A DNA stretch of 64,000 nt from Flavobacterium sp. NG2 (GTDB lineage Bacteria; Bacteroidota; Bacteroidia; Flavobacteriales; Flavobacteriaceae). This document shows, piece by piece, positions 13,242 to 25,361 of this stretch. The position numbers were made by a program, and so were the translations under genes. The stretch lies in the NCBI RefSeq assembly GCF_034119845.1, contig NZ_CP139420.1:3536001-3600000 (forward strand), in the 5' to 3' direction. A model generated the notes under the pieces. It was given only the letters and a program-made list of their open reading frames with translations, was not told where the DNA came from and searched no databases. The stretch's first letter is position 1; every line of letters starts with the position of its first letter.

Positions 13242-14933
13242 TTATTTTGTTTTCAACAACTCCTCTAATTTTTCGATAGATTTTATAAAGGGGAGGTTTC
13301 CTTCACAATGAATCGATTCATAATCAACAGATAATGTTGGGCAATTGGCATTCTCCTTTTTTAATTTGGTCCACTCATCCCACTTTGCTTTGTAATTTTT
13401 CACAATTAGTTGGGCTTCATTACGATCTAAAACTTCACCTTTTACTTCCATTCTAGCAAACATAATTTGAGTACGATAAATTAACTCTATCAACTCATAT
13501 TTGATACGTCCGTAAGTAGTTGATACCTTTATAAAATCTTCATCCACTTTATTTGGAAGTTTGATGCTGCTAGCTATTTTTTCCATTGCATACCAGCTTT
13601 TAAGGTTTTCTTTTTTCTCCTCTAATACTTGTTTATCCACACCATTTTTCACAAAAACTGACATATTTTGAGCAGTAAAAAAATGATCTCGAATCCACCA
13701 TGGAGAGGTGTCCTGAATGCTTGTTGCTTGTCCTTTGAAAACAGCATCCACTGACAGCAGGCATAATTCTCTTAGTTTACGACTATTTTCTGGAGTCATT
13801 TTTAATACATTCTTAGTATAATCATTAAAAATTTGCTCTTCCGATTGCAAAGGTTTTTTGGCAAATTCTTTAATGATATAAGTGTTTAGATCCATCCAAA
13901 ATTCATTTCCAAAATAAGGGCCAAACCACCCATCGCCCCATGTCCAGGTATAGAATCCTTTTACCTGTTTGTTATTGTATAAGTCACGAATACCTTTTTT
14001 TTGTTCCATTTCTGGCCAACCTTCAATCACTCCTTTCCCAATGTAATAAGGGTACGCATTTTTGCCATACATTCCTGCCTGATTAATGGAAACTTCAACA
14101 ATTTGTTGGTGTTTACCAATTCCAATTGTTTTATTAAAAGGTAATCCCCGTAAAAAATCTCCATTAACATGTTTAATTGAAAAATACAGGTTAGCATCGG
14201 GCTCAACATTATTTGTAATATCTAGATAGACCTCGGGTACCAAATGGAATTTTCTCTTGATCTTCCCCCAATCCCAAGTTCTATAAATCAGTTTTTTATT
14301 TCGTTTTACACAGACTTCATCTCTTAAGATATTAATGATTTTAATATGATCTTCGGGAGAATACACAGGCCTATCTCCTTCGTGAAAAGGAGTGTCGTGC
14401 AAATAGGTTTCTCCAAAACGTATAGTAAGTCCCCCTAATTCGGGAAACTTTGAAAAAATTTCAGCTATTTGTGCTTTTAAAATTTCTTGGGTTCTTGTTT
14501 TTTGAATAGACAATTTTCCGTCTATTTTCATTTCCTCTCCAAACTTCTTCATTACTGATTGTGGTACTACCAATACATCCATAAAAGGATAAAAAGGCAT
14601 TCCCGCTTTAACAGCTTTATCTAATTGTATCCTGACATCTGCAGATTTACGTTCAATCCATAATTTTTCAGCGGTTCTATCAGGCACTAAGTTGTTTTCA
14701 TAATCATCATAAGTGACGGCACATTGGATTTCAAATTTAGGAACCTGTCCATTATACCCCAATTGTTTAATGCTTTCAGGAGCAGTATATTTTGTATTAA
14801 ATCTAGGTTCACCAGGATTGTGATGCACCATATTGTAAAGCACTGGGTATCTTTCAGAAACTTCATTTACTTGAGCAAATACTAGTTGTAACTGAAAAAC
14901 GAATGCGATACAAAAAAACAATGTCTTTTTCAT
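13242..14933 (-). CDS. Unrecognised secreted protein, possible TIM-barrel glycosidase (563 aa)
   Basis: I do not recognise a named family. A signal peptide ends near residue 20 (V-F-A-Q). The middle has alternating strand/helix segments like a TIM barrel. Clustered aromatic and acidic residues suggest a sugar-binding cleft: R-F-G-E-T-Y with Glu175, R-T-W-D-W-G at 218-223, V-E-V-S with Glu280, and Y-T-W-T-W-G-D-G-W at 328-336 followed by G-N-E near 344. The last ~200 residues look helical. Its overall feel is of alpha-glucuronidase-like or GH20-like barrels, but no diagnostic motif supports either. It is embedded between a sulfatase and a LacZ-type GH2 in a glycan operon, so an enzymatic role on the same substrate is likely (inference). 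Confidence 0.7.
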   Translation of the reverse strand: MKKTLFFCIAFVFQLQLVFAQVNEVSERYPVLYNMVHHNPGEPRFNTKYTAPESIKQLGYNGQVPKFEIQCAVTYDDYENNLVPDRTAEKLWIERKSADVRIQLDKAVKAGMPFYPFMDVLVVPQSVMKKFGEEMKIDGKLSIQKTRTQEILKAQIAEIFSKFPELGGLTIRFGETYLHDTPFHEGDRPVYSPEDHIKIINILRDEVCVKRNKKLIYRTWDWGKIKRKFHLVPEVYLDITNNVEPDANLYFSIKHVNGDFLRGLPFNKTIGIGKHQQIVEVSINQAGMYGKNAYPYYIGKGVIEGWPEMEQKKGIRDLYNNKQVKGFYTWTWGDGWFGPYFGNEFWMDLNTYIIKEFAKKPLQSEEQIFNDYTKNVLKMTPENSRKLRELCLLSVDAVFKGQATSIQDTSPWWIRDHFFTAQNMSVFVKNGVDKQVLEEKKENLKSWYAMEKIASSIKLPNKVDEDFIKVSTTYGRIKYELIELIYRTQIMFARMEVKGEVLDRNEAQLIVKNYKAKWDEWTKLKKENANCPTLSVDYESIHCEGNLPFIKSIEKLEELLKTK

Positions 14934-14958
14934 AAATATAACTACTCTTGTTTACTGA

Positions 14959-16359
14959 TTATAATTTACGGAGAGACTTTTTACGGGTATCTTGCAAAAC
15001 CTTCTCTTCTTTGATAACATTTTCTGGATGTGGGTCAAGCCATCCTGGCACAAGATTTTTGGCATCCCAAAGTTGATATTCTTTTTCTAATTGTTTAACG
15101 ATAGTAGGGTTAGCCGCAGCGATATCATAACGCTCTAAAGCATCAGTTTTGAGATTAAAAAGCATGGTTTTGTTCTTATACGCACTCTTATACAATTTAT
15201 AATCGCCTTTGCGAACTGCGTATTCAAAACCTCCTACGGAACGCCAAAACAATAAATCGTTTGGTTTCCCTTTATTTTCTCCTCTCACATAAGGCAACAA
15301 ACTGGTTCCATCCAATTGTTTTTCTTTACGAAAATCGGCACCAGCGGCGTCTAAGAAAGTGGGGAATAAATCCAAGGATGAAACCACATTTTGATATACT
15401 TGATTTCCTTTTAGTCCGTTTTTCCAAGTCATGAAAAAAGGTACTTTGATACCCCCTTCAAAAATCATCCCTTTGTGACCACGATTGGGACGGTTGTCTG
15501 CATGTTCAGCACGACCGCCATTATCACTCAAAAAAACAATAATGGTATTGTCTTTCATCCCATTTGCCACTAAGGTAGAATCGATTTTGCCCACCCCTGC
15601 ATCCACTCCATTGACCATCGCGGCATAGACGCTCCTGCCACCGTATTCAATGTGTTTGGTGTTTTCCAAATATTGTTTAGTCGCTTGATCTGGAGCATGC
15701 GGCGCATTGTAAGCTAGATAGATAAAGAATGGTTTTTTATCTTTTTGATTGATAAATTTAATAGTCTCCTCCGTAAAATTATCCGTTAAATAGCTGAGTT
15801 CTTTTTCTGGAACAGGAATACCGTTGCGATAAACCGTGTGAATCGCATCTGTTGGAGTTCCCCAATAATTCATTCCGCCACCAGGAAAACCAAACCAATG
15901 GTCAAAACCTTGATTATTGGGACGCAAATCAGGATGATCTCCTAAATGCCATTTCCCAATGGCACTGGTTCGATACCCTTGCTCTCTCAAAGCCTCTGGA
16001 ATCATTTTTTCTGAAAGTGGGGTTCCTACTGTTGGGTTGTTCAAACCATCATCGGCAATATTGCAATCGTGACCAAAACGCGCTTGGTAACGCCCCGTAA
16101 TTAATCCTGCTCTCGACGGACTGCAATAGGGATGCGAAACGTACCCATTAGAGAAAATCACCCCTTCTTTAGCTATTCGATCTAAATTGGGAGTGGGGAT
16201 GTCCGTAGCCCCATTAAAACCTACATCTCCCCAACCTTGGTCATCGGTAAGAATGACAATTATATTGGGTTTTTGTTGTTTATTTTGTGCTTGAATAACA
16301 GTGGATAAAAATATCCCTGAAACCAATATTGAAGCTACAGCAATTTTTGATTGAATCAT
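14959..16359 (-). CDS. S1-family sulfatase, CSPSR type (466 aa)
   Basis: A compact secreted sulfatase. The signal peptide ends near residue 24. The motif T-D-D-Q lies at 38-41, Cys79 in C-S-P-S-R is the formylglycine site, G-K-W-H-L-G lies near 136 and L-S-D-N-G-G near 278. Length and motif spacing are those of the common S1 carbohydrate sulfatases. Only 2 nt separate it from the GH2 upstream (16362), so the pair is very likely co-transcribed and acts together. A lysine/arginine-rich tail closes the protein. Regiospecificity is not readable from sequence. Confidence 0.93.
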   Translation of the reverse strand: MIQSKIAVASILVSGIFLSTVIQAQNKQQKPNIIVILTDDQGWGDVGFNGATDIPTPNLDRIAKEGVIFSNGYVSHPYCSPSRAGLITGRYQARFGHDCNIADDGLNNPTVGTPLSEKMIPEALREQGYRTSAIGKWHLGDHPDLRPNNQGFDHWFGFPGGGMNYWGTPTDAIHTVYRNGIPVPEKELSYLTDNFTEETIKFINQKDKKPFFIYLAYNAPHAPDQATKQYLENTKHIEYGGRSVYAAMVNGVDAGVGKIDSTLVANGMKDNTIIVFLSDNGGRAEHADNRPNRGHKGMIFEGGIKVPFFMTWKNGLKGNQVYQNVVSSLDLFPTFLDAAGADFRKEKQLDGTSLLPYVRGENKGKPNDLLFWRSVGGFEYAVRKGDYKLYKSAYKNKTMLFNLKTDALERYDIAAANPTIVKQLEKEYQLWDAKNLVPGWLDPHPENVIKEEKVLQDTRKKSLRKL

Positions 16360-16361
16360 TT

Positions 16362-19601
<3,240 letters not shown>

Positions 19602-19612
19602 TTAATTATGTT

Positions 19613-21127
19613 TTATAAGGTTTGAAATATATTGCTTATATCTAATGGATCACCCATTTCTTTTTGGAGTTGTTGTAGGTTTTGGAATAGGGCTTTTACT
19701 TTGATTTTATTAGCTGAAAGACCTGCTATATCCTGCATTTCTTCGGGGTCTTTGTTCAAATCAAACAACAATACTTTCTGGATTTTAGGATAAACAATTA
19801 ACTTATAACCGTCTTTGCGAATCATTCGTTGAAGATCCAAATAGGCTCCGTAAATCCCTTTGTAATTGCTCTTAGTGGTTTTGCCTTTGGCCAAATCCAT
19901 CAAGCTATGGAACTCTACATATTTTGGTTTGGGCGCACCTGCTAAATCTAAAGCCGTTGCCATGGCATCTTGCAAATAGATATCGGCATCAACTTTTTTG
20001 TTTTTAGGAATATCAGGACCTACTATGACAAAGGGAGCACGGATGCTATGATCAAACAAACTTTGTTTCCCCATTAAACCGTGACGCCCCATGGCTAAAC
20101 CATGGTCAGCGGTAAAAATGATATAAGTATTGTCCATTTTACCTGATTTTTTCAAAGCGTCTAGAATCAAACCTATTTGCTCATCGGCATAGGTAATACT
20201 GGCATAATATTCTTGGGTATGTACTTTTACAGCGTATTTTGTTCTTGGGAAGGGTGCCAACGCCTCATCTCTTAAATTATTATTGTTACCCATATCTCTT
20301 CTAAAAGGATATTCTGGTAAAAAACTTTGGGGAACCGAAATTTTACGCAATGGATATTTTTCTTGATATTCTTTAGGCGCCTGTCTAGGGTCATGCGGAG
20401 CATTGAAGGCGAGATACATGAAGAAAGGATTTTCTTTCGTTTTTGCTTCATTGATATACGCAATAGCATCATCTTTTAAAACTACACTCCAATGTTTTCC
20501 TCCTTGCCAGAAACCACCTTTTGAAGTATTATAAGGCAACCAAGATTTGTCATCTTCACTCAACGGACGGTTGTAGCCATTTGGCATTGGCACCTTATCA
20601 AAAGAACCATTATTTTTTTTAATAGCTTCAAAAGTGGCAACCATTTTGCCGTGGTTCCAAGCATCAGCTGCCATACCACCTCGAATATTCTTTGTATGTT
20701 GAAATACCTTGTCCACAGCGGCCTCCACATGCCATTTCCCCGTAATATAGGTATCATAGCCCTGCTGTTCCATTAATTTCCCCCAAGTGAGTGCTGTTTT
20801 TTCTTTTTGAGCCCATTCGTCTGAAATGGCATTTGCTCTCCATAAAAAACGGCCTGAAATCAACATTGCACGTGAAGCTACACATACAGCTCCATTCCAA
20901 GCGCCCATATTATACGCATGAGTAAAGGTGGTTCCGTTTTTGACCAAAGCATCCATATTGGGTGTTTGAATTTCTTTATTCCCTAAAGCATGAATGGAAG
21001 TATAGGTTTGATCATCTGTAAAAATAAAAACGATATTGGGTTTTCTATTTTCGGCTTTTTGAGAAAACAAATGAACATTGTAGTTTGTAATTAATAAGAC
21101 TAAAAATATAATAGATTTAATTTTCAT
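19613..21127 (-). CDS. S1-family sulfatase with CVASR variant motif (504 aa)
   Basis: A secreted sulfatase whose formylglycine motif is C-V-A-S-R at 82-86, with alanine in place of the usual proline. Bacterial maturation systems are known to accept C-x-A-x-R, so activity is still expected. The signal peptide ends near residue 22. T-D-D-Q lies at 37-40, G-K-W-H-V near 138, a metal-ligand segment T-A-D-H-G near 315 and M-G-K-Q-S near 325, typical of the longer iduronate- or glucosamine-sulfatase-like branch. It is the first gene of the group that ends at the 8017-8045 terminator. Its start codon lies 22 nt after a leader hairpin described separately. Confidence 0.9.
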   Translation of the reverse strand: MKIKSIIFLVLLITNYNVHLFSQKAENRKPNIVFIFTDDQTYTSIHALGNKEIQTPNMDALVKNGTTFTHAYNMGAWNGAVCVASRAMLISGRFLWRANAISDEWAQKEKTALTWGKLMEQQGYDTYITGKWHVEAAVDKVFQHTKNIRGGMAADAWNHGKMVATFEAIKKNNGSFDKVPMPNGYNRPLSEDDKSWLPYNTSKGGFWQGGKHWSVVLKDDAIAYINEAKTKENPFFMYLAFNAPHDPRQAPKEYQEKYPLRKISVPQSFLPEYPFRRDMGNNNNLRDEALAPFPRTKYAVKVHTQEYYASITYADEQIGLILDALKKSGKMDNTYIIFTADHGLAMGRHGLMGKQSLFDHSIRAPFVIVGPDIPKNKKVDADIYLQDAMATALDLAGAPKPKYVEFHSLMDLAKGKTTKSNYKGIYGAYLDLQRMIRKDGYKLIVYPKIQKVLLFDLNKDPEEMQDIAGLSANKIKVKALFQNLQQLQKEMGDPLDISNIFQTL

Positions 21128-21149
21128 TTTTGGGATAATAATAAAAAAG

Positions 21150-21187
21150 TAATACTCGCCCTCATAATTAAAGAGCAGCGAGTATTA
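21150..21187 (-). promoter_or_regulatory. Leader hairpin with U-tract just before the 21127 start codon
   Basis: A perfect 10-bp stem pairs TAATACTCGC (21150-21159) with GCGAGTATTA (21178-21187) across an 18-nt loop. On the minus strand it is followed directly by CTTTTTTATTATTAT and then, within 22 nt, the sulfatase ATG. It has the form of an intrinsic terminator, so it could end upstream transcripts or act as an attenuator in the operon leader. Which one applies is not decidable from sequence. Confidence 0.6.
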
Positions 21188-21434
21188 TAACTAAACAAAC
21201 TAACTAAAACTAACATGACAAAGATTCATTTTTAATCTTAAAATGGACGCTTCAAATGGTTTTATAACTGAAACAAATGGTTAAATCATTTAAAATACAG
21301 TGATTCAGCGTACCAAAATGCTAAATATTAGATAGTAATAAATTAAAATTGGCGTATTACAACAAACACCTTTTTACATTATATTTTAAACTACAATAGC
21401 TCGACAGTTATTTGTTTCTAATACAAACCATTCA
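21188..21434. promoter_or_regulatory. Upstream region of the 21127-8069 operon with a 9-bp direct repeat
   Basis: No gene is visible. CAAATGGTT occurs at 21253-21261 and again at 21274-21282, 21 bp apart, or two helical turns, which would suit an activator site. I did not find a convincing sigma-factor motif. The region is AT-rich and lies between the leader hairpin and the lacI-type relic. Confidence 0.4.
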
Positions 21435-21467
21435 TTGATACTTTGTGCTAGAAGAACAATTAAGCGA

Positions 21468-21665
21468 TTTTTTACAGAAAGTAAAATAGCTACTCTTATT
21501 GACCCGCCCTTAACTTCGGTTATGCAACCTGTAAATAATATTGGTGTTGAAGCTGCAAAAATGTTATTATCACAGATAGAAAATCCTGAAACATTTATAC
21601 CTCAAACTATTGTCCTAGATGGAATGTTAAATATTAGAGAGTCTTCGGTTAAAATTATTATTTGA
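21468..21665 (+). pseudogene. 3' relic of a LacI-family regulator gene
   Basis: From 21468 to a TGA at 21663-21665 the plus strand encodes only the last ~65 residues of a LacI-type effector domain. By eye about 38 of 61 positions match the C-terminus of the intact regulator at 45702-46715, including F-T-E-S, L-T-S-V and the end L-N-I-R. The DNA-binding domain and most of the sugar-binding domain are missing; upstream sequence has no homology I can see. The reading frame has stayed open, so the loss may be recent. It lies between two minus-strand operons, the position expected for a former divergent regulator. Confidence 0.8.
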
Positions 21666-21670
21666 CCAAA

Positions 21671-22729
21671 CTACTTCAAAGGAATCTGAACATTAAAAGA
21701 CTGTAAAACACCATTTTCATCAACAATATCCGAAGCACAAAGCAATACTTTTGGCACACCATTTTCAATATACAATTGCGGTCTTTCCAAATGTTCTACT
21801 TTTTGAAGATTCCCATTTTCCCAATTAATTTCTAATTTAGAAACCAATGCGTTTTTGGATAATTTCCAATCATAACCATCATTCGATTCAAATAAAACCA
21901 ATGCTTTCCCTTCTTTGGTAAAAGCACCATGCATATCTTTCAGAATAGCTCTGTATTTTCCTTTTTGGTACCAAATAAAAGGATCTTCTGCAGGAAAATC
22001 ATGGCCTTCTGCCAAGAAAACTGGTTTATCATACTTCTTGAATGGCCCTGATGGATTATCCGATGTGGCTACACAATGCACCACGGGACCACCCATAATA
22101 CCTGGCTTCTTTTTTCCAACAGCCTTATAAACCATCAAGTAAGTTCCGTCTGGTTTTTGAGTAATAGAAGGATTGCTAACCATCAATGCATCCATCGCTT
22201 GGGGATCTGGACTCACATCAATAATAGGGTTGTCTAATCGTTGCCAAGGCCCGTTTGGATTATCGGCAAAGGCTACACCAATGCGTTGGTTGTTTCGATG
22301 AATGGGGTTTAATTTATTCCCCATCGCTTTTCCATCCCCAGTATTTCCCATATAATACAAGTAGTATTTCCCATTGTATTTGTGAACTGTCGGATTGTGA
22401 GTACATAAGCCATCCCAATAGTTAGCCCCTCGAATGGGTAACGCTACATCTTTATGTTTCCACGGTCCCAACGGACTTTTGGAAACCGCATGGGCGATTT
22501 CAGAGTGCGTGACCCAAGCCCAACCTAACTCTTTATCCCATCTAGAATAATACATATGGTACAGTTTATCGTCACCTTTAACTATAGAAGCTCCCCAAAT
22601 GCTGATACTGTCATTCTCAAACTTAGCAGATAATGGTACTTTTTTGAATGTTATTTTAAAGTCATCGTCGACTTTAGCTGTTTTGCAACTTACAAATACT
22701 AATAGCAGTATTATTCCAATATATTTCAT
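21671..22729 (-). CDS. Five-bladed beta-propeller lipoprotein, GH43/GH117-like (352 aa), paralogue A
   Basis: A predicted lipoprotein (signal peptide, Cys15 in V-S-C) with the repeated strand pattern of five-bladed propeller glycosidases. Motifs shared with the proteins at 24188-25303 and 28213-29316 include W-G plus K-G-D-D near 45-55, Y-S-R-W, the block Y-W-D-G followed by T-H-N-P near 105-115, G-K-Y-Y-L-Y-Y-M, R-N-N-Q-R near 145, S-N-P-S and A-E-D-P. The acidic residues in these blocks could form the usual Asp/Asp/Glu site of the GH43/GH117 fold. I cannot place it in a named family. It is the last gene of the long minus-strand operon, 10 nt after a sulfatase. An exo-acting role on the same galactan is inference. 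Confidence 0.75.
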   Translation of the reverse strand: MKYIGIILLLVFVSCKTAKVDDDFKITFKKVPLSAKFENDSISIWGASIVKGDDKLYHMYYSRWDKELGWAWVTHSEIAHAVSKSPLGPWKHKDVALPIRGANYWDGLCTHNPTVHKYNGKYYLYYMGNTGDGKAMGNKLNPIHRNNQRIGVAFADNPNGPWQRLDNPIIDVSPDPQAMDALMVSNPSITQKPDGTYLMVYKAVGKKKPGIMGGPVVHCVATSDNPSGPFKKYDKPVFLAEGHDFPAEDPFIWYQKGKYRAILKDMHGAFTKEGKALVLFESNDGYDWKLSKNALVSKLEINWENGNLQKVEHLERPQLYIENGVPKVLLCASDIVDENGVLQSFNVQIPLK

Positions 22730-22739
22730 GTGAATTAAT

Positions 22740-24188
22740 TTATTTTTTCAACAATCGATTCTCCCAATCTTTCAGCAATTCTTCATCTGTAGTTTTGGCT
22801 GTAAAGGATTGATTATGTGTTTTTATTTGCTTTACATAATATTCTAAAGACTCTTTTTTTGCTTTTTTAATGGTCTTTTCATCCTCTGGAATCCTGTTTT
22901 TTTCAAAAGCCACCATTTGAGTCGAAATCTCTTGAAATAATTGCTTTTTTATTTTTTTATATTTTTTGGAATCGGCTAGGTTATTAAACTCCATTGGATC
23001 TTTTTTAAGATCAAACAATTCAATTACAGGTTTTGTTGCTGCCATAAACTGATTAAATGGTGCTGTCAATTCTCCTTTTTTATACAAAACATTATACAAA
23101 GAAAAGGCAGGATATTGGGCTTTTTTGTAACTACTCAATTGCATCCAAGGGCCGTCAGGAGTTCGATTCCAGATGAGTTTGTACCTGCCATTGCAAATAC
23201 TTCGCATATTTTCGACAGCATCACCAGCACGATCTCTAAAACCGTAAACGTATTTTATTTTCTGCGCTTTTTTGCCTAAAAAAATAGTTCCTTGCAAATT
23301 ACTTGGTGGTACAATTCCTGCTAATGCTAAAGAAGTTGCCGTTACATCAATCAAACTTACCAATTCTTCTTTCTCTATTTTTGGTTTAAAATGATTGGGG
23401 TAACGCACTATCAGAGGGACTCTCAAACCTCCTTCGTACAAAAACTGTTTATCGCGCAAATGCGGACGTCCATTGTCGCCAAAGAAAAATACAATCGTAT
23501 TATCGGCCAATCCTTCTTTTTCTAATCGGTCTAAAATAAGCCCTACTTGTTTGTCGCATTCTTGCACACTTTCTAAATATAAAGCCCAATCGGCTCGTAT
23601 AATGGGGTAATCAGGATAACATTCGGGTAAATGCACTTTATCAGCTGCCACTGGATTATCTTTGTCACGGACAAAATCGCGGTGGGGTTCATGAATTTGA
23701 ACTTGAGCAAAAAAGGGTTGGTCTTTGGTTCGTTGTTTCCAATCGGTTCCGTCAAAAAGGTTCTCTGCTAAAAAGTTAAAATCCTCTTTCCCACTCTTTG
23801 CCATATTATGTGAATTCCCATTCGTACAAAAATACCCTTGCGCTTTAAAATAAGTGGTTATGGGTGCAGTTCCTTGGGGTAACTGAGTCATATTTATGGT
23901 TCTATGGTCGTGACTGTTTACAGATGGCGGATACATACCTGTAATCATCGATGAGCGACTTGGGGAGCAAATGGGAGCATTGGCATAGGCTCTTTTATAC
24001 AAAATTCCTTGTTTGGCCAAGCGGTCAATATTAGGAGTTTTTACATCTGGATTGCCGTAGCAACCTAATTCTATCCCCAAATCATCCGCATTTATCCATA
24101 GAATATTGGGGCGGTTTTGTGCCAAACCATTGATTCCTAACATCAATAGCAATGCTTTTAAAAAAATGCTATTTATAAAATACTTCAT
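22740..24188 (-). CDS. S1-family sulfatase, CSPSR type (482 aa)
   Basis: A secreted sulfatase with a signal peptide to about residue 23. The usual D-D dipeptide sits in N-A-D-D-L (33-37), and Cys74 in C-S-P-S-R is the formylglycine site. The segment following the motif, and F-F-G-D-N-G-R near 240, resemble the heparan N-sulfatase-like branch of S1 rather than the arylsulfatase A-like branch. There is no G-K-W-H; the corresponding position reads G-N-S-H-N. Its start overlaps the stop of the upstream propeller gene by 1 nt (TAATG), implying translational coupling. It forms the second GH117-propeller-sulfatase unit of the operon. Substrate unknown. Confidence 0.9.
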   Translation of the reverse strand: MKYFINSIFLKALLLMLGINGLAQNRPNILWINADDLGIELGCYGNPDVKTPNIDRLAKQGILYKRAYANAPICSPSRSSMITGMYPPSVNSHDHRTINMTQLPQGTAPITTYFKAQGYFCTNGNSHNMAKSGKEDFNFLAENLFDGTDWKQRTKDQPFFAQVQIHEPHRDFVRDKDNPVAADKVHLPECYPDYPIIRADWALYLESVQECDKQVGLILDRLEKEGLADNTIVFFFGDNGRPHLRDKQFLYEGGLRVPLIVRYPNHFKPKIEKEELVSLIDVTATSLALAGIVPPSNLQGTIFLGKKAQKIKYVYGFRDRAGDAVENMRSICNGRYKLIWNRTPDGPWMQLSSYKKAQYPAFSLYNVLYKKGELTAPFNQFMAATKPVIELFDLKKDPMEFNNLADSKKYKKIKKQLFQEISTQMVAFEKNRIPEDEKTIKKAKKESLEYYVKQIKTHNQSFTAKTTDEELLKDWENRLLKK

Positions 24189-25303
24189 TATTTATCTTTT
24201 TTGATAATTAGGGGAATTTGGATATTAAATGAGTGTCTTACTTTATTCGCATCCAAAGTATCTGCAGCGCAAAGTAAGGCAATCGGTTTTCCGTTTTCGA
24301 TATATACTTGAGGACGTTCTAAATGAGTAAACTGCTGTACCCTTCCATTTTCCCATTGTACAATACGTTCCGAAATTTCGTGATGTTTAGCCGGTTGCCA
24401 GTCGATTCCGTTTTCAGAATCAAATTGCACCAGTGAGAATATCCGACTTTTTCCGGTATCTTTAATTCGTTTGACAATGGCTCTGTACCTACCGTCTTGA
24501 TACCAGATATAAGGATCCTCGGCTGGAAATCGTTCGCCTTCAAAATGAAAAACTAATTTTTCTGATTTAACAAAAGGGCCTGTTGGACTGTCGGATGTGG
24601 CAACAAGATGTACCACAGGGCCTCCACTGGGCAACGGAAATTTTTTACCCACTCCCTTGTAAATTAAAGTAAAACCGCCATCAGGTCGTTGACAAATAGA
24701 AGGATTAGAAGTCATCAAAGCATCTGGAGCATTATCATCACTGCTCACATCAATTAAGGGTTTGTCAAATCTTTTAAATGTGCCGTTTGGATCATTGGCA
24801 ACTGCTACACCAATCCGTTGGTTGTTACGATGTACCCAGTTCAATTCTTCTTTACCAGGAACTCCTAAAACTTTACCATCCCCTGTATTTCCCATATAAT
24901 ACAAATAATATTTGCCTTTGACTTTTATGATAGTGGGATTATGTGTCACTAAACCGTCCCAATAGTTTACTCCTCTTGCGGGAAGGGCTACATTTTTAAA
25001 TTTGAATGGTCCAAAAGGAGAAGTAGAAACCGCATGAGCAATCTCTGAATGTGAAACCCAAATCCAGCCTGGAGCTTCTGGCCATCGGGAATAAAACAAA
25101 TGATACAAATTATCATCTCCTTTGATTAATGAACCTCCCCAAACGCTCATTCCTTTTTCGCTAAAAACCGATTTTGAGGCTACTTTTCCAAATTCTATTT
25201 TGAAATCGGGACTGATAGTCGAACTGGTTTTGGTGTTTTTTTTACCACAAGAAATCAATACCATTGAAGTGATTACAAGTGACCATAAAGTTGATTTATT
25301 CAT
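24188..25303 (-). CDS. Five-bladed beta-propeller lipoprotein, GH43/GH117-like (371 aa), paralogue B
   Basis: Paralogue of the proteins at 21671-22729 and 28213-29316, with a lipoprotein signal (Cys19 in I-S-C-G). It shares the W-G/K-G-D-D opening, Y-S-R-W, Y-W-D-G/T-H-N-P, R-N-N-Q-R, T-S-N-P-S and A-E-D-P blocks in the same order, then L-E-R-P near the end. It appears closer to paralogue A than to the 28213 protein. Position in the operon: 58 nt after a GH117 gene, and overlapping a sulfatase start by 1 nt. A surface- or periplasm-anchored exo-glycosidase is the likeliest role; no enzymatic family can be named from sequence alone. Confidence 0.75.
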   Translation of the reverse strand: MNKSTLWSLVITSMVLISCGKKNTKTSSTISPDFKIEFGKVASKSVFSEKGMSVWGGSLIKGDDNLYHLFYSRWPEAPGWIWVSHSEIAHAVSTSPFGPFKFKNVALPARGVNYWDGLVTHNPTIIKVKGKYYLYYMGNTGDGKVLGVPGKEELNWVHRNNQRIGVAVANDPNGTFKRFDKPLIDVSSDDNAPDALMTSNPSICQRPDGGFTLIYKGVGKKFPLPSGGPVVHLVATSDSPTGPFVKSEKLVFHFEGERFPAEDPYIWYQDGRYRAIVKRIKDTGKSRIFSLVQFDSENGIDWQPAKHHEISERIVQWENGRVQQFTHLERPQVYIENGKPIALLCAADTLDANKVRHSFNIQIPLIIKKDK

Positions 25304-25361
25304 TCCTTTGTTTTATATTAATGATGGTATTTATTTCTTTAATAATCCAATATAAAAAAGA

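Noticed and set aside
21435..21665. Treating the LacI-like fragment as a functional small regulator
   Set aside because: It has no DNA-binding domain, a non-ATG start and aligns only to the last fifth of LacI proteins.
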